Shown here one piece after another: positions 36,258-45,260 of a DNA stretch of 64,000 nt (its first letter is position 1; each line of letters opens with the position of its first letter). The translations under genes were made by a program, and so were the position numbers. The stretch covers positions 248,001 through 312,000 of the forward strand of contig JALVZQ010000007.1 in NCBI GenBank assembly GCA_027037535.1, in the 5' to 3' direction. A model generated the notes under the pieces. It was not told where the DNA came from, searched no databases, and saw only the letters and a list, made by a program, of their open reading frames with translations. The stretch is from Acidilobaceae archaeon. GTDB lineage: Archaea; Thermoproteota; Thermoprotei_A; Sulfolobales; Acidilobaceae.

Positions 36258-36791
36258 ATGACTATTGTTCCAGTTTATGGGCAAGGGTTCTTCCATTTAT
36301 CGCACAATACTATATACTATACAATTGTCTTCGACTATTATGATAAGGGAGGTGACTATGTCCAGATCCTGAGGGATCCACGTAGTCGAAGAAAAGAAGA
36401 GAAAGAGATCAAGAAGAACATGCAGAGACTCATGGATGAGGAGAGAATTGTAATAAATGGAAGAGATGTGAGAGCGGTAGTTGATTCGGCGGTATTGGAG
36501 CCTAGAGGGAACAGACGGCTCCATAGCGTCGTGTTCCATGTACGAATGGACTACATGCCTATTGAGGGAGTTAACGTATATGAGAACTTCTATGAGGCTG
36601 ATACTGCCGAATACGACTATACAGTATACTGGATCGCTCCGCCAGGTGGAGAAATCCTAGCAATAGAATCAGAGGGCAGAGTATACTATCAGGCAAATAA
36701 GAGGATAGCCATTATACGAGTGCCGAAAGGAACAAGGCTTTCAGGATACGAGGCTGTCTCGTTCAGGCTGGGATCCCTATCATATCATTAG
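36258..36791 (+). CDS. Conserved hypothetical protein
   Basis: The 177-residue soluble protein starts at an ATG with GGGAGG 8 bases upstream. A charged helix (RRKEEKEIKKNMQRLMDEER) separates an N-terminal strand region from a beta-rich C-terminal half with many Tyr and Val residues. I recognise no family or catalytic motif. It converges with the next gene, and the two overlap by 29 bases at the 3' end. Function unknown. Confidence 0.6.
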   Translation: MTIVPVYGQGFFHLSHNTIYYTIVFDYYDKGGDYVQILRDPRSRRKEEKEIKKNMQRLMDEERIVINGRDVRAVVDSAVLEPRGNRRLHSVVFHVRMDYMPIEGVNVYENFYEADTAEYDYTVYWIAPPGGEILAIESEGRVYYQANKRIAIIRVPKGTRLSGYEAVSFRLGSLSYH

Positions 36792-37140
36792 CTCCAGTAA
36801 GAGGCCAATGAGAGTCATGGACCTCTACGTATCTGATTACTAGCCTCCTTATCCTTGACAGCATATTGCTGGGTAGCCCGAACGTCTTGAAGAGTCTTAT
36901 AAGCCTATCGAGGCTCTCCAGCTGACTTCTTCTTATCTTATAGTCGAGTACTGAGTCGGCCATCTCGCCAAGTAACTGGCTTGCAAGATCAAGTAAAGCT
37001 GCTCTATTAGGATCACTCATATCACTAGCCATCTTCCTCAGCTTGTCAGCGTACTCGCCTAGGATTATCCATAGCTTTACGTTTGTAGCTTCCATCCCTC
37101 GGCACCATCTATCATAAATTATAGAGTGTTCTAAGGACAT
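36763..37140 (-). CDS. Conserved hypothetical helical protein
   Basis: The 125-residue protein is nearly all alpha-helical, with heptad-like Leu spacing (YADKLRKMASDM, LLDLASQLLGEMADSVL). No enzymatic motif is seen. ATG 37095, just after GGTGCCGAGGG, is an alternative start giving 110 residues beginning MEATNVKLW, and may be the real one. The 3' end overlaps the converging gene by 29 bases. Function unknown. Confidence 0.55.
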   Translation of the reverse strand: MSLEHSIIYDRWCRGMEATNVKLWIILGEYADKLRKMASDMSDPNRAALLDLASQLLGEMADSVLDYKIRRSQLESLDRLIRLFKTFGLPSNMLSRIRRLVIRYVEVHDSHWPLTGANDMIGIPA

Positions 37141-37259
37141 GTGTGAGGCCTGGTATTACCCATGTAATTCTAAGACACGTTATTCAAGGAGCACGGTATC
37201 GAGGATTCGGGGATGAGGCTTGGTTATCTTGGCAAAAATGATTAGAATAGGTCGATAGG

Positions 37260-37859
37260 TTACTCGAATATGATACCGTCGACGGACTCGACGATTATCC
37301 CTTTATAGAGGAAGTCTATTTGTCTGAGGGAGGCGTGATAGTCGAACTCGTTAAGGGCACTTATTCCATCCATAGGTACTATTACCTTATACCATCTGAG
37401 GGCGGCGCTTGCAGCTGTGTGGAGTACACATATGTTGGCTACAGTCCCTACGATTACCAGGTACTCGATCTTATAGACTCTTAGTAGGTCGTCTAGTGGA
37501 GTTCCATAGAATCCATCGTATCTTGTTTTCTCCACTACAATGTCTCCTTCACGGGGCTTCAACTCGTCTATTATTTCCCAGCCCCAAGTTCCTTTCTTAA
37601 CGTGTTCTCCCCAGATATCATATTCTGGGTCATCGTCATAGTGGGTGTCCTTTGTATAGAATATTCTCACTCCTTTCTCTCGGGCCTTTTCGAGGAGTCT
37701 TCTGATCGGCTCAATGGTTTCTTTGGCGGTTGGGACATGTAATTTACCTTGGGGCTTCACAAAGTCATTCTGCATGTCCACAACTATTATAGCTGTCTTG
37801 CCTGCTGGAAGCCTAACAGTATCCACGACCCTATATTGAGGTACAAGTACAGACTTCAT
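37260..37859 (-). CDS. Isochorismatase-family hydrolase, possibly nicotinamidase
   Basis: The 199-residue protein has the cysteine hydrolase triad: Asp28 in VVDMQNDF, Lys111 in EKTRYDGFYGT and Cys144 in VANICVLHTA. The metal-binding D-x-H arrangement of nicotinamidases (Asp/His near KDTHYDDD) is partly present, which supports nicotinamidase, converting nicotinamide to nicotinate for NAD salvage. Other amidases of the family cannot be excluded. GGTGACGG lies just before the ATG. It is divergent from the NAD(P)HX repair gene, which fits a shared link to NAD metabolism. Confidence 0.83.
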   Translation of the reverse strand: MKSVLVPQYRVVDTVRLPAGKTAIIVVDMQNDFVKPQGKLHVPTAKETIEPIRRLLEKAREKGVRIFYTKDTHYDDDPEYDIWGEHVKKGTWGWEIIDELKPREGDIVVEKTRYDGFYGTPLDDLLRVYKIEYLVIVGTVANICVLHTAASAALRWYKVIVPMDGISALNEFDYHASLRQIDFLYKGIIVESVDGIIFE

Positions 37860-37995
37860 AAGCCGTCACCAAGGATTAATTATGTTGAGACACGGCATTA
37901 AGTTCTTAGACTAAACTAATAATATTAGTTGTACGGATGAATACATTCAACGTATATTCCTGGGAGCACACAATATATGACAAGGGTGCGTATAA

Positions 37996-39552
37996 GTGGA
38001 AACAACGCCATGCCCCGGGCTCAGACCAGCGGATCCTAGAAAAGCGGTTACAACGGAACACATAAGAGCTTCCGAAATAAATGGAGTCTCCCTTGGCTTG
38101 CCACTAACTCTCCTTATGGAAAATGCAGGGAGGAGCATTGCTGATTTCATTGAGTGCCGGCTCGGCCACTTAAAAGGGAGGACAATTCACATATTTGCAG
38201 GTAAGGGAGGAAACGGTGGCGATGGACTAGTAGCAGCACGCCACTTATCTCTTAGGGGAGCAAACGTAGTTGTTCACCTATCGCATGTGCCAGAGCAAAT
38301 AGTACATTCTGACACTAGATTAAACCTAGAAGTCCTCAAGTCCATGGAGAGAGTCAAGATAATACGTCCACACAACAAGGGGTGGCTGGAAGTATCAGAG
38401 GCCGACGCAGTAATAGACGCATTACTCGGAATAGGCGTCAAAGGAGAGCTGAGGCCACCGATATCCCTAATGACTGAGGCATACAACGAGGCACCAGGAT
38501 TAAGAATATCAATAGACACGCCAACCGGGCTAGACCCAGATACAGGTTATGCGGCCTCAAATAGTGCTAGGAGCGATGCTACGATAACTATGGGGCATGA
38601 GAAGCAAGGATTCTTCGCTGAGAACGCATCGTTCTATACTGGTGAGGTCTACGTTGCAGAGATAGGATTAATGAAGGAAGCCGAATACTATGCTGGGCCA
38701 GGAGACGTGCTCATTAGAATCCCTAGAAGGCCGAGGAACGCTCATAAGGGGATGGGAGGAAGAGTACTGATAGTGGCAGGGAGCAAATACTTTGTGGGCG
38801 CACCAGTCCTCTCAGCCTATTCAGCAGCAAGGACGGGAGCCGACCTGGTATTTCTCTCGTCTCCAAGCAGGGTAGCTTATACTGCTGCCTCAGAATGCAG
38901 TACAGTCGTACCCAGACCATTCAAGGCCGAGAATCTGGGCTATCAAGATGTTGAAGAGATCTTAGGATACGTGGAGAAAGCACATGCAACGGTAATAGGA
39001 CCGGGCCTAGGCCTAGACGAAGACACCATAATAGCAGTAGAATCTCTTCTTGAAAGAATGCATGGAAAACCTATTGTAATCGACGCAGATGCAGTCAAGG
39101 TCGTCGCGAAGAGAGGGCTAAAACTATGGAAAGAAGCAGTACTAACCCCTCACCGGGGAGAAGCCGAGCTCTTATTAGGAGAAAAGATAAATGATGCAGA
39201 GAGTGCTGCTAAGAGAATAGCCGAGAAGTATAATGCAACGGTGATAATTAAAGGACCAATCGATGTAGCTTGCGACCCAGAAGGATACTGCAGAGCGAAC
39301 AAGTCTGGAGTACCGGCGTTGGCTGTTGGAGGAACTGGAGACTTGCTTGCAGGCTCGATAGCGGCTATACTAGCGCGGAGAACTGCATTGAACAAAGATC
39401 CATCACCTGTGGATTCAGCTGTTACAGCCGCTTACATTATAGGTAAAGCTGGGGAGCTAGCATATGGAGATAAACGTGAATCCATGACGGCTTATGACGT
39501 CCTAGATTATATTCATAAGGTCTTTATCGAAGCAGAATTACATTCAGAGTAA
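37996..39552 (+). CDS. nnr: Bifunctional NAD(P)HX epimerase/dehydratase
   Basis: The 518-residue protein is a fusion. The N-terminal YjeF epimerase domain (about 20-225) carries LLMENAGRSIADF and GKGGNGGDGLVAARHL. The C-terminal ribokinase-like dehydratase domain (about 235-515) carries LTPHRGEAELLLG and the GGTGDLLAGS loop. It repairs hydrated NADH/NADPH, a damage product favoured by heat. The start is GTG with GGGTG 7 bases upstream. It is divergent from a possible nicotinamidase. Both active sites look intact. Confidence 0.92.
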   Translation: METTPCPGLRPADPRKAVTTEHIRASEINGVSLGLPLTLLMENAGRSIADFIECRLGHLKGRTIHIFAGKGGNGGDGLVAARHLSLRGANVVVHLSHVPEQIVHSDTRLNLEVLKSMERVKIIRPHNKGWLEVSEADAVIDALLGIGVKGELRPPISLMTEAYNEAPGLRISIDTPTGLDPDTGYAASNSARSDATITMGHEKQGFFAENASFYTGEVYVAEIGLMKEAEYYAGPGDVLIRIPRRPRNAHKGMGGRVLIVAGSKYFVGAPVLSAYSAARTGADLVFLSSPSRVAYTAASECSTVVPRPFKAENLGYQDVEEILGYVEKAHATVIGPGLGLDEDTIIAVESLLERMHGKPIVIDADAVKVVAKRGLKLWKEAVLTPHRGEAELLLGEKINDAESAAKRIAEKYNATVIIKGPIDVACDPEGYCRANKSGVPALAVGGTGDLLAGSIAAILARRTALNKDPSPVDSAVTAAYIIGKAGELAYGDKRESMTAYDVLDYIHKVFIEAELHSE

Positions 39553-39643
39553 TGAAGGACTATACGAGGATTTAGGCTGGGATGCTAGATAGACTCACGG
39601 CATCTAATAATTAAAGTCCTATTACTCTATGAAGGTGGCATCG

Positions 39644-41137
39644 ATGAATAATAGAGAGCATGGTAGAATAATGGTTATAAGATTACTATTCTTTTTTCTA
39701 AGTGCGATTATAACTGTAATTTCAGGCATGATTCTTGTTAGAAAATTATCACTAGCGGAGTACGCGGTGTATCAGGTTATAAATAAAAGATTCACATTAA
39801 TAACATTAGGAATTATTAATGTAATTGATATTTGGATATTTAGAGACGTTGCCAGGTTATATAAAAAGTCACTCTTTGCATCTATAAAAATAGGCTTCTT
39901 GTCAGGCATATTGTTAGCTATACTCACTTACTTATATGTTAATACAATAAATGGAGACTCTATAGTAGGTATATTATCAGCATTCGCAATATTTATTTAC
40001 TCGTTATGGCTTGTAGCATTAAATGTCTTAGAAGCCACCCGTCCTGTCATAGTTTCTATTCATCGATTTGTAACTAGATCAATATACGTGATTTCAATAA
40101 TACTATTAGTATATATATTAAAAGAAGGTATTTTCGGAGCCCTCTCTTCTTTATTAATGGGATATTTCATAGGCGTAATTTTGGCATACTACTGGATAAA
40201 GAAACGGGTTGATATCCGTTTAAGTGAAGTCCATTCAACTAATATACGTGATCTATTAGATAAAAACAGAATAACAACAGGAATATTTCGAGGTCTTATA
40301 TATATATTATCGGGACTCGATGTCATTGTTGTGCTGAACTTTATTGGGAATATTGTTGTATCAGCTTTTTTCGTGCTCAAGCTTATACATGGTATTATAC
40401 TAGAAGCGTTCAACTCCTCTTTTAGATATCTCCAGTATGCTGGTTTGAAAGGTGAGTCAGCATCGAATCTAATATCGCTACTTAAACTTGTTTTAGCAAT
40501 TGTTATCGGTCCCTTAGCTTTCATGTCAATTTATTCCACTCATGTTGTCTATCTATTGAATCCTCAATATGAGTGGATAGCCCCATTGATCTGGCTGATT
40601 AGCATTCAAGTTACAATGGACTTGTTATCTAGTGGATTAAGTAATATTTTAATGGGGGAAATAAGAGAGAGGGGATCCAGCGAAGCGTTAAGTTTGAAGA
40701 TGTATTTTAGGGCTAGGTTTATAGTAACATTGTCGTATCTATGCTATGTGATAGTACTAGTTGGTTTGGATAAAAGTAACCTGATAGCGATAGATAGGTA
40801 TACTTTTATGATTTTATGGCTATTAGGTCTCTTACTATCCTCTTTTGGTAACTTTATATCATACTATGCTGTAAAATGGTTTCGCAGCATTATGCCTTTA
40901 AAAACTATAGCAAGGAACATCTTATCATATATAGCTATGTACTCCGTGGTTGGTTTGCTCCTATCATTCGTAATAGGTCCCCGAAGCAGCCCGAGCGTGT
41001 TTTTCTGGGAGGAATTAAGTATACTGATTAGCCCGGCTCTTATCTTCTATATTTTTTACCTTTTACTTATTATTTTCTTCGATAAAGATGTAAGAAACAT
41101 AATACTAGGGATAGCTAAGACTTTAATGAATAAATAA
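39644..41137 (+). CDS. Oligosaccharide flippase-like membrane protein (MATE/Wzx type)
   Basis: From ATG 39644, preceded by GGTGG, the protein has 497 residues; an in-frame ATG at 39629 contains that site and is less likely. About 12-14 hydrophobic helices and the N-terminal VRKLSLAEYAVYQV segment resemble polysaccharide flippases, which move lipid-linked sugars across the membrane. No glycosyltransferase cluster is adjacent. The gene is visibly AT-richer than its neighbours (15 G+C in the 60 bases 39661-39720), suggesting transfer. It precedes the heme locus. Confidence 0.75.
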   Translation: MNNREHGRIMVIRLLFFFLSAIITVISGMILVRKLSLAEYAVYQVINKRFTLITLGIINVIDIWIFRDVARLYKKSLFASIKIGFLSGILLAILTYLYVNTINGDSIVGILSAFAIFIYSLWLVALNVLEATRPVIVSIHRFVTRSIYVISIILLVYILKEGIFGALSSLLMGYFIGVILAYYWIKKRVDIRLSEVHSTNIRDLLDKNRITTGIFRGLIYILSGLDVIVVLNFIGNIVVSAFFVLKLIHGIILEAFNSSFRYLQYAGLKGESASNLISLLKLVLAIVIGPLAFMSIYSTHVVYLLNPQYEWIAPLIWLISIQVTMDLLSSGLSNILMGEIRERGSSEALSLKMYFRARFIVTLSYLCYVIVLVGLDKSNLIAIDRYTFMILWLLGLLLSSFGNFISYYAVKWFRSIMPLKTIARNILSYIAMYSVVGLLLSFVIGPRSSPSVFFWEELSILISPALIFYIFYLLLIIFFDKDVRNIILGIAKTLMNK

Positions 41138-41251
41138 TACTATAGTTTTACGGGTTATGACAAATACAAACTATAGATACCTCCATAGTAATACATTATA
41201 ACATATCTACTAATTATTAAGTGTATTTCTCCATGCGATGGGGACGATTTA

Positions 41252-42418
41252 GTGATCAAGGGTAAATGGCCTTTCGATAAGAAGCCTCTGCTAATATTTT
41301 GGGAAACCACCAAGGCCTGTCAATTAGTATGCAAACATTGTAGGGCTAACGCAATAACACATCCTCTGCCAGGAGAGTTATCGACAAGAGAGGCGTTCAA
41401 GCTATTAGATGATATAGCAAATTTTGGAAAACCAAGTCCTATATTAGTTTTTACAGGCGGAGACCCATTAATGAGGAGAGATTTTTGGACATTAGTGAAT
41501 TATGCTAGGGGTCTTGGGCTACGGATGGCTGTAGCTCCAAGCGTTACACCCCTCTTAACAAGAAGAATCATGTTTAAGTTTAAGAACGAAGGGATTTCTG
41601 CTATTAGTATTAGTATAGATAGTTTTCGCAGAGAAGTACACGATACGATCAGAGGAATACCTGGAACATTTGATAGAAGTCTTAAGGCCCTAGAGTGGGC
41701 AAAGGAGGCTGGTCTACGGGTCCAGGTTAATACTGTTGTGATGAGAGAAACAGTTTCGGATCTTCCGGGAATGGTGAAATTACTTTTAGAGAAAGGCATC
41801 CGGGTATGGGAGGTATTCTATTATGTTCCGACAGGTAGAGGAGGTAAAGAAAGCGACCTCACGCCACGTGAATGGGAGGACGTGAGCCATTTCCTCTATG
41901 AGGCTAGCCGTTATGGTATAATGATAAGGACCGTTGAAGGACCCATTTTCCGGCGAGTTGCATTGACGAGGAGATACTACGAGAAGAAACAGTTATTGTA
42001 TAAACTAGACGAGGAGCTCGGCGAGCTATATCATATGCTTATGAGCGAGCTAAGGAGTCTACTTGGCGAACCACTAGGCGAGGCCAGGGCCCATACTGTT
42101 GGGACAATGGACGCGCGGGGAATAGTCTTTGTATCCTATGACGGAAACGTCTATCCAAGCGGATTCCTACCATTGTCGGCCGGAAACGTAAAGGAACAGA
42201 GCATAGTCGAGATATACCGCCGGAGCAGGCTGTTCAGCAGGCTAAGAGATGAACTCAGGGGTAGATGTGGAAGATGCGAGTTCCGCAGTATTTGTGGAGG
42301 TAGCCGGGCAAGAGCTTATGCCATAACCGGGGATCCTTACGCCGAGGATCCTGCCTGTATGTACGAGCCTGGGTCTCTCCCGAGAGAGGTGATAGAGAAC
42401 ATTGCAGTGTCTCGATGA
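41252..42418 (+). CDS. ahbD: Radical SAM heme b synthase (AhbD)
   Basis: The 388-residue protein has the radical SAM cluster motif CQLVCKHC (Cys23, 27, 30) and a SPASM-like C-terminal Cys set (CGRCEFRSICGGSRARAYA, later C-M-Y-E-P). The order WETTKACQLVCKHCRANA and PGELSTREAF matches AhbD, which converts Fe-coproporphyrin III to heme b by oxidative decarboxylation of two propionates. GFLPLSAGNV is another family signature. The start is GTG with GGGG about 9 bases upstream. Related radical SAM proteins of the same architecture act elsewhere, but the neighbouring ahbAB and ahbC settle the call. Confidence 0.88.
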   Translation: MIKGKWPFDKKPLLIFWETTKACQLVCKHCRANAITHPLPGELSTREAFKLLDDIANFGKPSPILVFTGGDPLMRRDFWTLVNYARGLGLRMAVAPSVTPLLTRRIMFKFKNEGISAISISIDSFRREVHDTIRGIPGTFDRSLKALEWAKEAGLRVQVNTVVMRETVSDLPGMVKLLLEKGIRVWEVFYYVPTGRGGKESDLTPREWEDVSHFLYEASRYGIMIRTVEGPIFRRVALTRRYYEKKQLLYKLDEELGELYHMLMSELRSLLGEPLGEARAHTVGTMDARGIVFVSYDGNVYPSGFLPLSAGNVKEQSIVEIYRRSRLFSRLRDELRGRCGRCEFRSICGGSRARAYAITGDPYAEDPACMYEPGSLPREVIENIAVSR

Positions 42419-43370
42419 ACTTGATAAGCGGATATTGATGGAGCTACAATATGATTTTCCTAGAGACGCTTATCCATTCGATATCGTAGCTGAGAGACTA
42501 GATTTGAGAGTGGACAAGCTAATCGATAGAGTAAACAAGCTCCATAGATACGGTATATTGAAGAGGATAGGCTTCTACGTAAACTATAGAGGCATTAGGC
42601 TTAAAGCAGCATTAATAGCTTACGAGTCAAAAGGACTGGTGGATGAACTAGCCAAAATCTATTCTAGGGATAAGCTCGCTACACACGTATATCTTAGGGA
42701 TCATCCAGTATACGATGTATGGGTAGTTACAAAGAGAAGAACCCTTGATGAACTCGTGGAACACGCTTTGGAGGTTTCTTCTACTCTTGGTATAAATCAC
42801 ATAGTCTTATACTCTAAACGGACCTACAAGCTCAGCGTCAAATTCGACCTATATCAGGGAATATCTCGCTCGGGAAAATACAGCTCTATAAGCATCAGTC
42901 CCCCAAGCCCAGAGACCTTCGGTATATCACCAGGCCAACTACGCATGTTTAGAAGACTAGATGTATCCAGGGAACCCTATAGGAAGATCGCAGAAGAGCT
43001 AGGATTATCGCAGGAGGAAGCTGCCAGTCTTGCGTGGAAACTCGTAGACGTAGGCCTATTGGGTGATCCAGGAGCTGCACTCGACGGGAAGAAAATAGGC
43101 TTTGAAGAAAATGCTATGGTGGTGATGGAGCCTAACGGCGATGAAGACACGTTCTGTAGAATGGCTGTGGGCTTGCCATATACGTCGCACGTTGTTCTTA
43201 GAGGATCTATACCGGAAGGTGCTTGGACGCATACATGTTATTTCATGATCCATGCGGTAGATAAGGATAGAATCAGGTCATTGATCGACGATGCAGTTGT
43301 AAAGATGAGACCTCGGAGCTTCATGGTGTTGAGAAGTCTGGCCGATTTGAAGCCTGGAACCATACGCTAG
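42402..43370 (+). CDS. ahbAB: Fused siroheme decarboxylase AhbA-AhbB
   Basis: The 322-residue protein has two Lrp/AsnC-like siroheme decarboxylase modules in tandem. The first starts LDELDKRILMELQYDFPRD with an HTH and a following ferredoxin-like fold. The second begins near residue 180 with SPGQLRMFRRLDVSREPYRKIAEELG. In most organisms AhbA and AhbB are separate subunits that remove two acetate carboxyls from siroheme. The assigned start is TTG, overlapping the end of ahbD by 17 bases, with GAGGTGAT about 9 bases upstream. The Lrp-like fold could mislead to a regulator call, but context supports the enzyme. Confidence 0.87.
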   Translation: MQCLDELDKRILMELQYDFPRDAYPFDIVAERLDLRVDKLIDRVNKLHRYGILKRIGFYVNYRGIRLKAALIAYESKGLVDELAKIYSRDKLATHVYLRDHPVYDVWVVTKRRTLDELVEHALEVSSTLGINHIVLYSKRTYKLSVKFDLYQGISRSGKYSSISISPPSPETFGISPGQLRMFRRLDVSREPYRKIAEELGLSQEEAASLAWKLVDVGLLGDPGAALDGKKIGFEENAMVVMEPNGDEDTFCRMAVGLPYTSHVVLRGSIPEGAWTHTCYFMIHAVDKDRIRSLIDDAVVKMRPRSFMVLRSLADLKPGTIR

Positions 43371-43410
43371 GAGGGTTTTCTATTATGGTCTAGTATTAGG
43401 GTGATATGGC

Positions 43411-44580
43411 GTGATTCCTTTATCGGTCATGATAACGGGAAAGGGCACTGTATCTACTAGGATTAAGGGGCGTTATCATAGAGGGAGGCCCAGCAGGTTT
43501 ACCAGTATTATCAGGCCAGTAGTATTCTGGAATATCACGTATAAGTGCAATCTAAGATGTCAGCATTGCTATATTAATGCGGGTCCAGATGTTTCATTAC
43601 CTGAGCTTTCGTTTTCACAGACTCTGGACGTGGCTAGACAAATCGTAGAGCATGGGATTCCCCTAGTAGTGTTTACAGGGGGAGAGCCTCTTGTCTCGGA
43701 AAAGTTCTGGAAAACCCTAGAATATTTCCATGAAATAGGTAAGCCAAAGACAAGCGTGTCAACCAACGGTACATTGATAGACCATAGAAATGCCAAGCGA
43801 CTAAAGAAACTAGGCATAACTTATGTTGGGATAAGCCTAGACAGCTTGGATCCAGAAAAACACGATAAGTTTAGAGGAGCAAAGGGAGCATGGAAAGCAG
43901 CCGTCAACGGTATGAAGAATAGCGTTGCGGCAGGTCTACCGACGGGTCTAAGAGTAACCGTAACAACAGGGAATATAGAGGAAGTTCCCTCTATGATAGA
44001 TTTCTCCGCGGATCTAGGACTACAAAGAATCAGCATATATCTCCTAGACACGGTAGGTCGTGGAGCAAAGATTATCTCCCACGTACCACGTGGAGAGATG
44101 CTGAGAGAACTAATAGATAAACTAGTGGAGAAAGCCAGAGAATACGATGGAGTACTCGAGATACTCCTGGTGAGGATGAATTTCGCTGGAATCTATCTCG
44201 CAGATAAGCTCTCCAGCCACAGGCAGGAATTCTACGAGTATCTAGAGTTACTAGGCTCGCAAGGAGACTGTGGAAGGAAAACCGCCAGTATCTATCCCGA
44301 TGGAACAGTCCGACCATGCCAATTCATAGACTACGTGATTGTAGGCGATCTAAGAAGACAGAGTCTCCAAGAAATTCTATCACCAGATAATCCAAGGCTC
44401 AAACCATTCATAGATACCGCGTCACGTCTAAGAGGAACCAAGTGCAGATCATGCCCCTTCAAAGACGTGTGTGGCGGGGGTAGCAGGAACCGGGCGTTGA
44501 CTGCAACAGGAGACTTCTGGGGAGATGACCCAGCATGCTTCATTAACCCAGCAGAGATAGCAGAGAGGTGGAAGTCATGA
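43411..44580 (+). CDS. ahbC: Radical SAM 12,18-didecarboxysiroheme deacetylase (AhbC)
   Basis: The 389-residue protein has CNLRCQHC (Cys46, 50, 53) preceded by RPVVFWNITYK, the AhbC pattern, then FTGGEPLVSEKFW and a SPASM-like C-terminal region (CRSCPFKDVCGGGSRNRA). AhbC removes acetate groups from 12,18-didecarboxysiroheme to give Fe-coproporphyrin III, between AhbAB and AhbD. GTG start with GGGTGAT upstream. The end overlaps the precorrin-2 dehydrogenase start as ATGA. Sequence becomes more A/C-rich toward the 3' end. Confidence 0.88.
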   Translation: MIPLSVMITGKGTVSTRIKGRYHRGRPSRFTSIIRPVVFWNITYKCNLRCQHCYINAGPDVSLPELSFSQTLDVARQIVEHGIPLVVFTGGEPLVSEKFWKTLEYFHEIGKPKTSVSTNGTLIDHRNAKRLKKLGITYVGISLDSLDPEKHDKFRGAKGAWKAAVNGMKNSVAAGLPTGLRVTVTTGNIEEVPSMIDFSADLGLQRISIYLLDTVGRGAKIISHVPRGEMLRELIDKLVEKAREYDGVLEILLVRMNFAGIYLADKLSSHRQEFYEYLELLGSQGDCGRKTASIYPDGTVRPCQFIDYVIVGDLRRQSLQEILSPDNPRLKPFIDTASRLRGTKCRSCPFKDVCGGGSRNRALTATGDFWGDDPACFINPAEIAERWKS

Positions 44581-45260
44581 AAAGAACCTGGATACCCCTA
44601 TACATTGATCTAGTGGATCTACGAGTAGCGGTTCTAGGAGGTGGACAGCTAGGAGAGAGAAGAGCGAAAATGTTTGCTGAAGCTGGTGCCAAGGTAAGAG
44701 TATACGCGCTTAGATTCACAGACTCGCTAAAACAATACGCGGACAGATACAGAATAGAACTCGTCAAAACAGATCTCCTCCAAGAGAGTAATATCCTTGA
44801 GGCCATCAAGTGGGCCGACTTAGTCGTCATAGCAACAGGAGTAGACGTTATTGACAGGAAAGCAGCGGCATATGCCCGTGAAATGAGGAAACTCGTGAAC
44901 AATGGTGTAGACGCAGAACGAGGCAATGTAATAGTACCCTTCCAGGGAGAGACAAGTTATGGCCTCAAGTACGCTGTTACGAGTCTGGGAAAGACGGGCA
45001 TAGCGGCACGTATAGCTAGGGATAGGATAAAAGAATGCTTGGAAGACCAGAGTCTAGCCATAATGTACAGGGTCATGGCCAGGATAAAGAAATACATGAA
45101 AACTAATATCAAAGACGCTAAACAGAGGCTCCCATTATACTTTATTATAGAAGAGGACAAGGTATTCCAGAGATATGTCTCGCAGGGAGAAGAAGAGAAG
45201 GCGTTTCAAAGAGCACTAGAAATTATATCTAACCATATCAGTTATCCAGACCGCGAGTAG
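44577..45260 (+). CDS. Precorrin-2 dehydrogenase (Met8/CysG N-terminal type)
   Basis: The protein has 227 residues from ATG 44577, which has GAGGTGG upstream; GTG 44568 is less likely. The NAD site VAVLGGGQLGERRAKMF and the later TSLGKTGIAARIARDRI segment match the NAD-dependent dehydrogenase that oxidises precorrin-2 to sirohydrochlorin. Met8/CysG also chelates iron in some species; here a separate chelatase candidate is encoded opposite. Its 3' end overlaps that gene by 45 bases. The start overlaps ahbC by 4. Confidence 0.87.
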   Translation: MKRTWIPLYIDLVDLRVAVLGGGQLGERRAKMFAEAGAKVRVYALRFTDSLKQYADRYRIELVKTDLLQESNILEAIKWADLVVIATGVDVIDRKAAAYAREMRKLVNNGVDAERGNVIVPFQGETSYGLKYAVTSLGKTGIAARIARDRIKECLEDQSLAIMYRVMARIKKYMKTNIKDAKQRLPLYFIIEEDKVFQRYVSQGEEEKAFQRALEIISNHISYPDRE

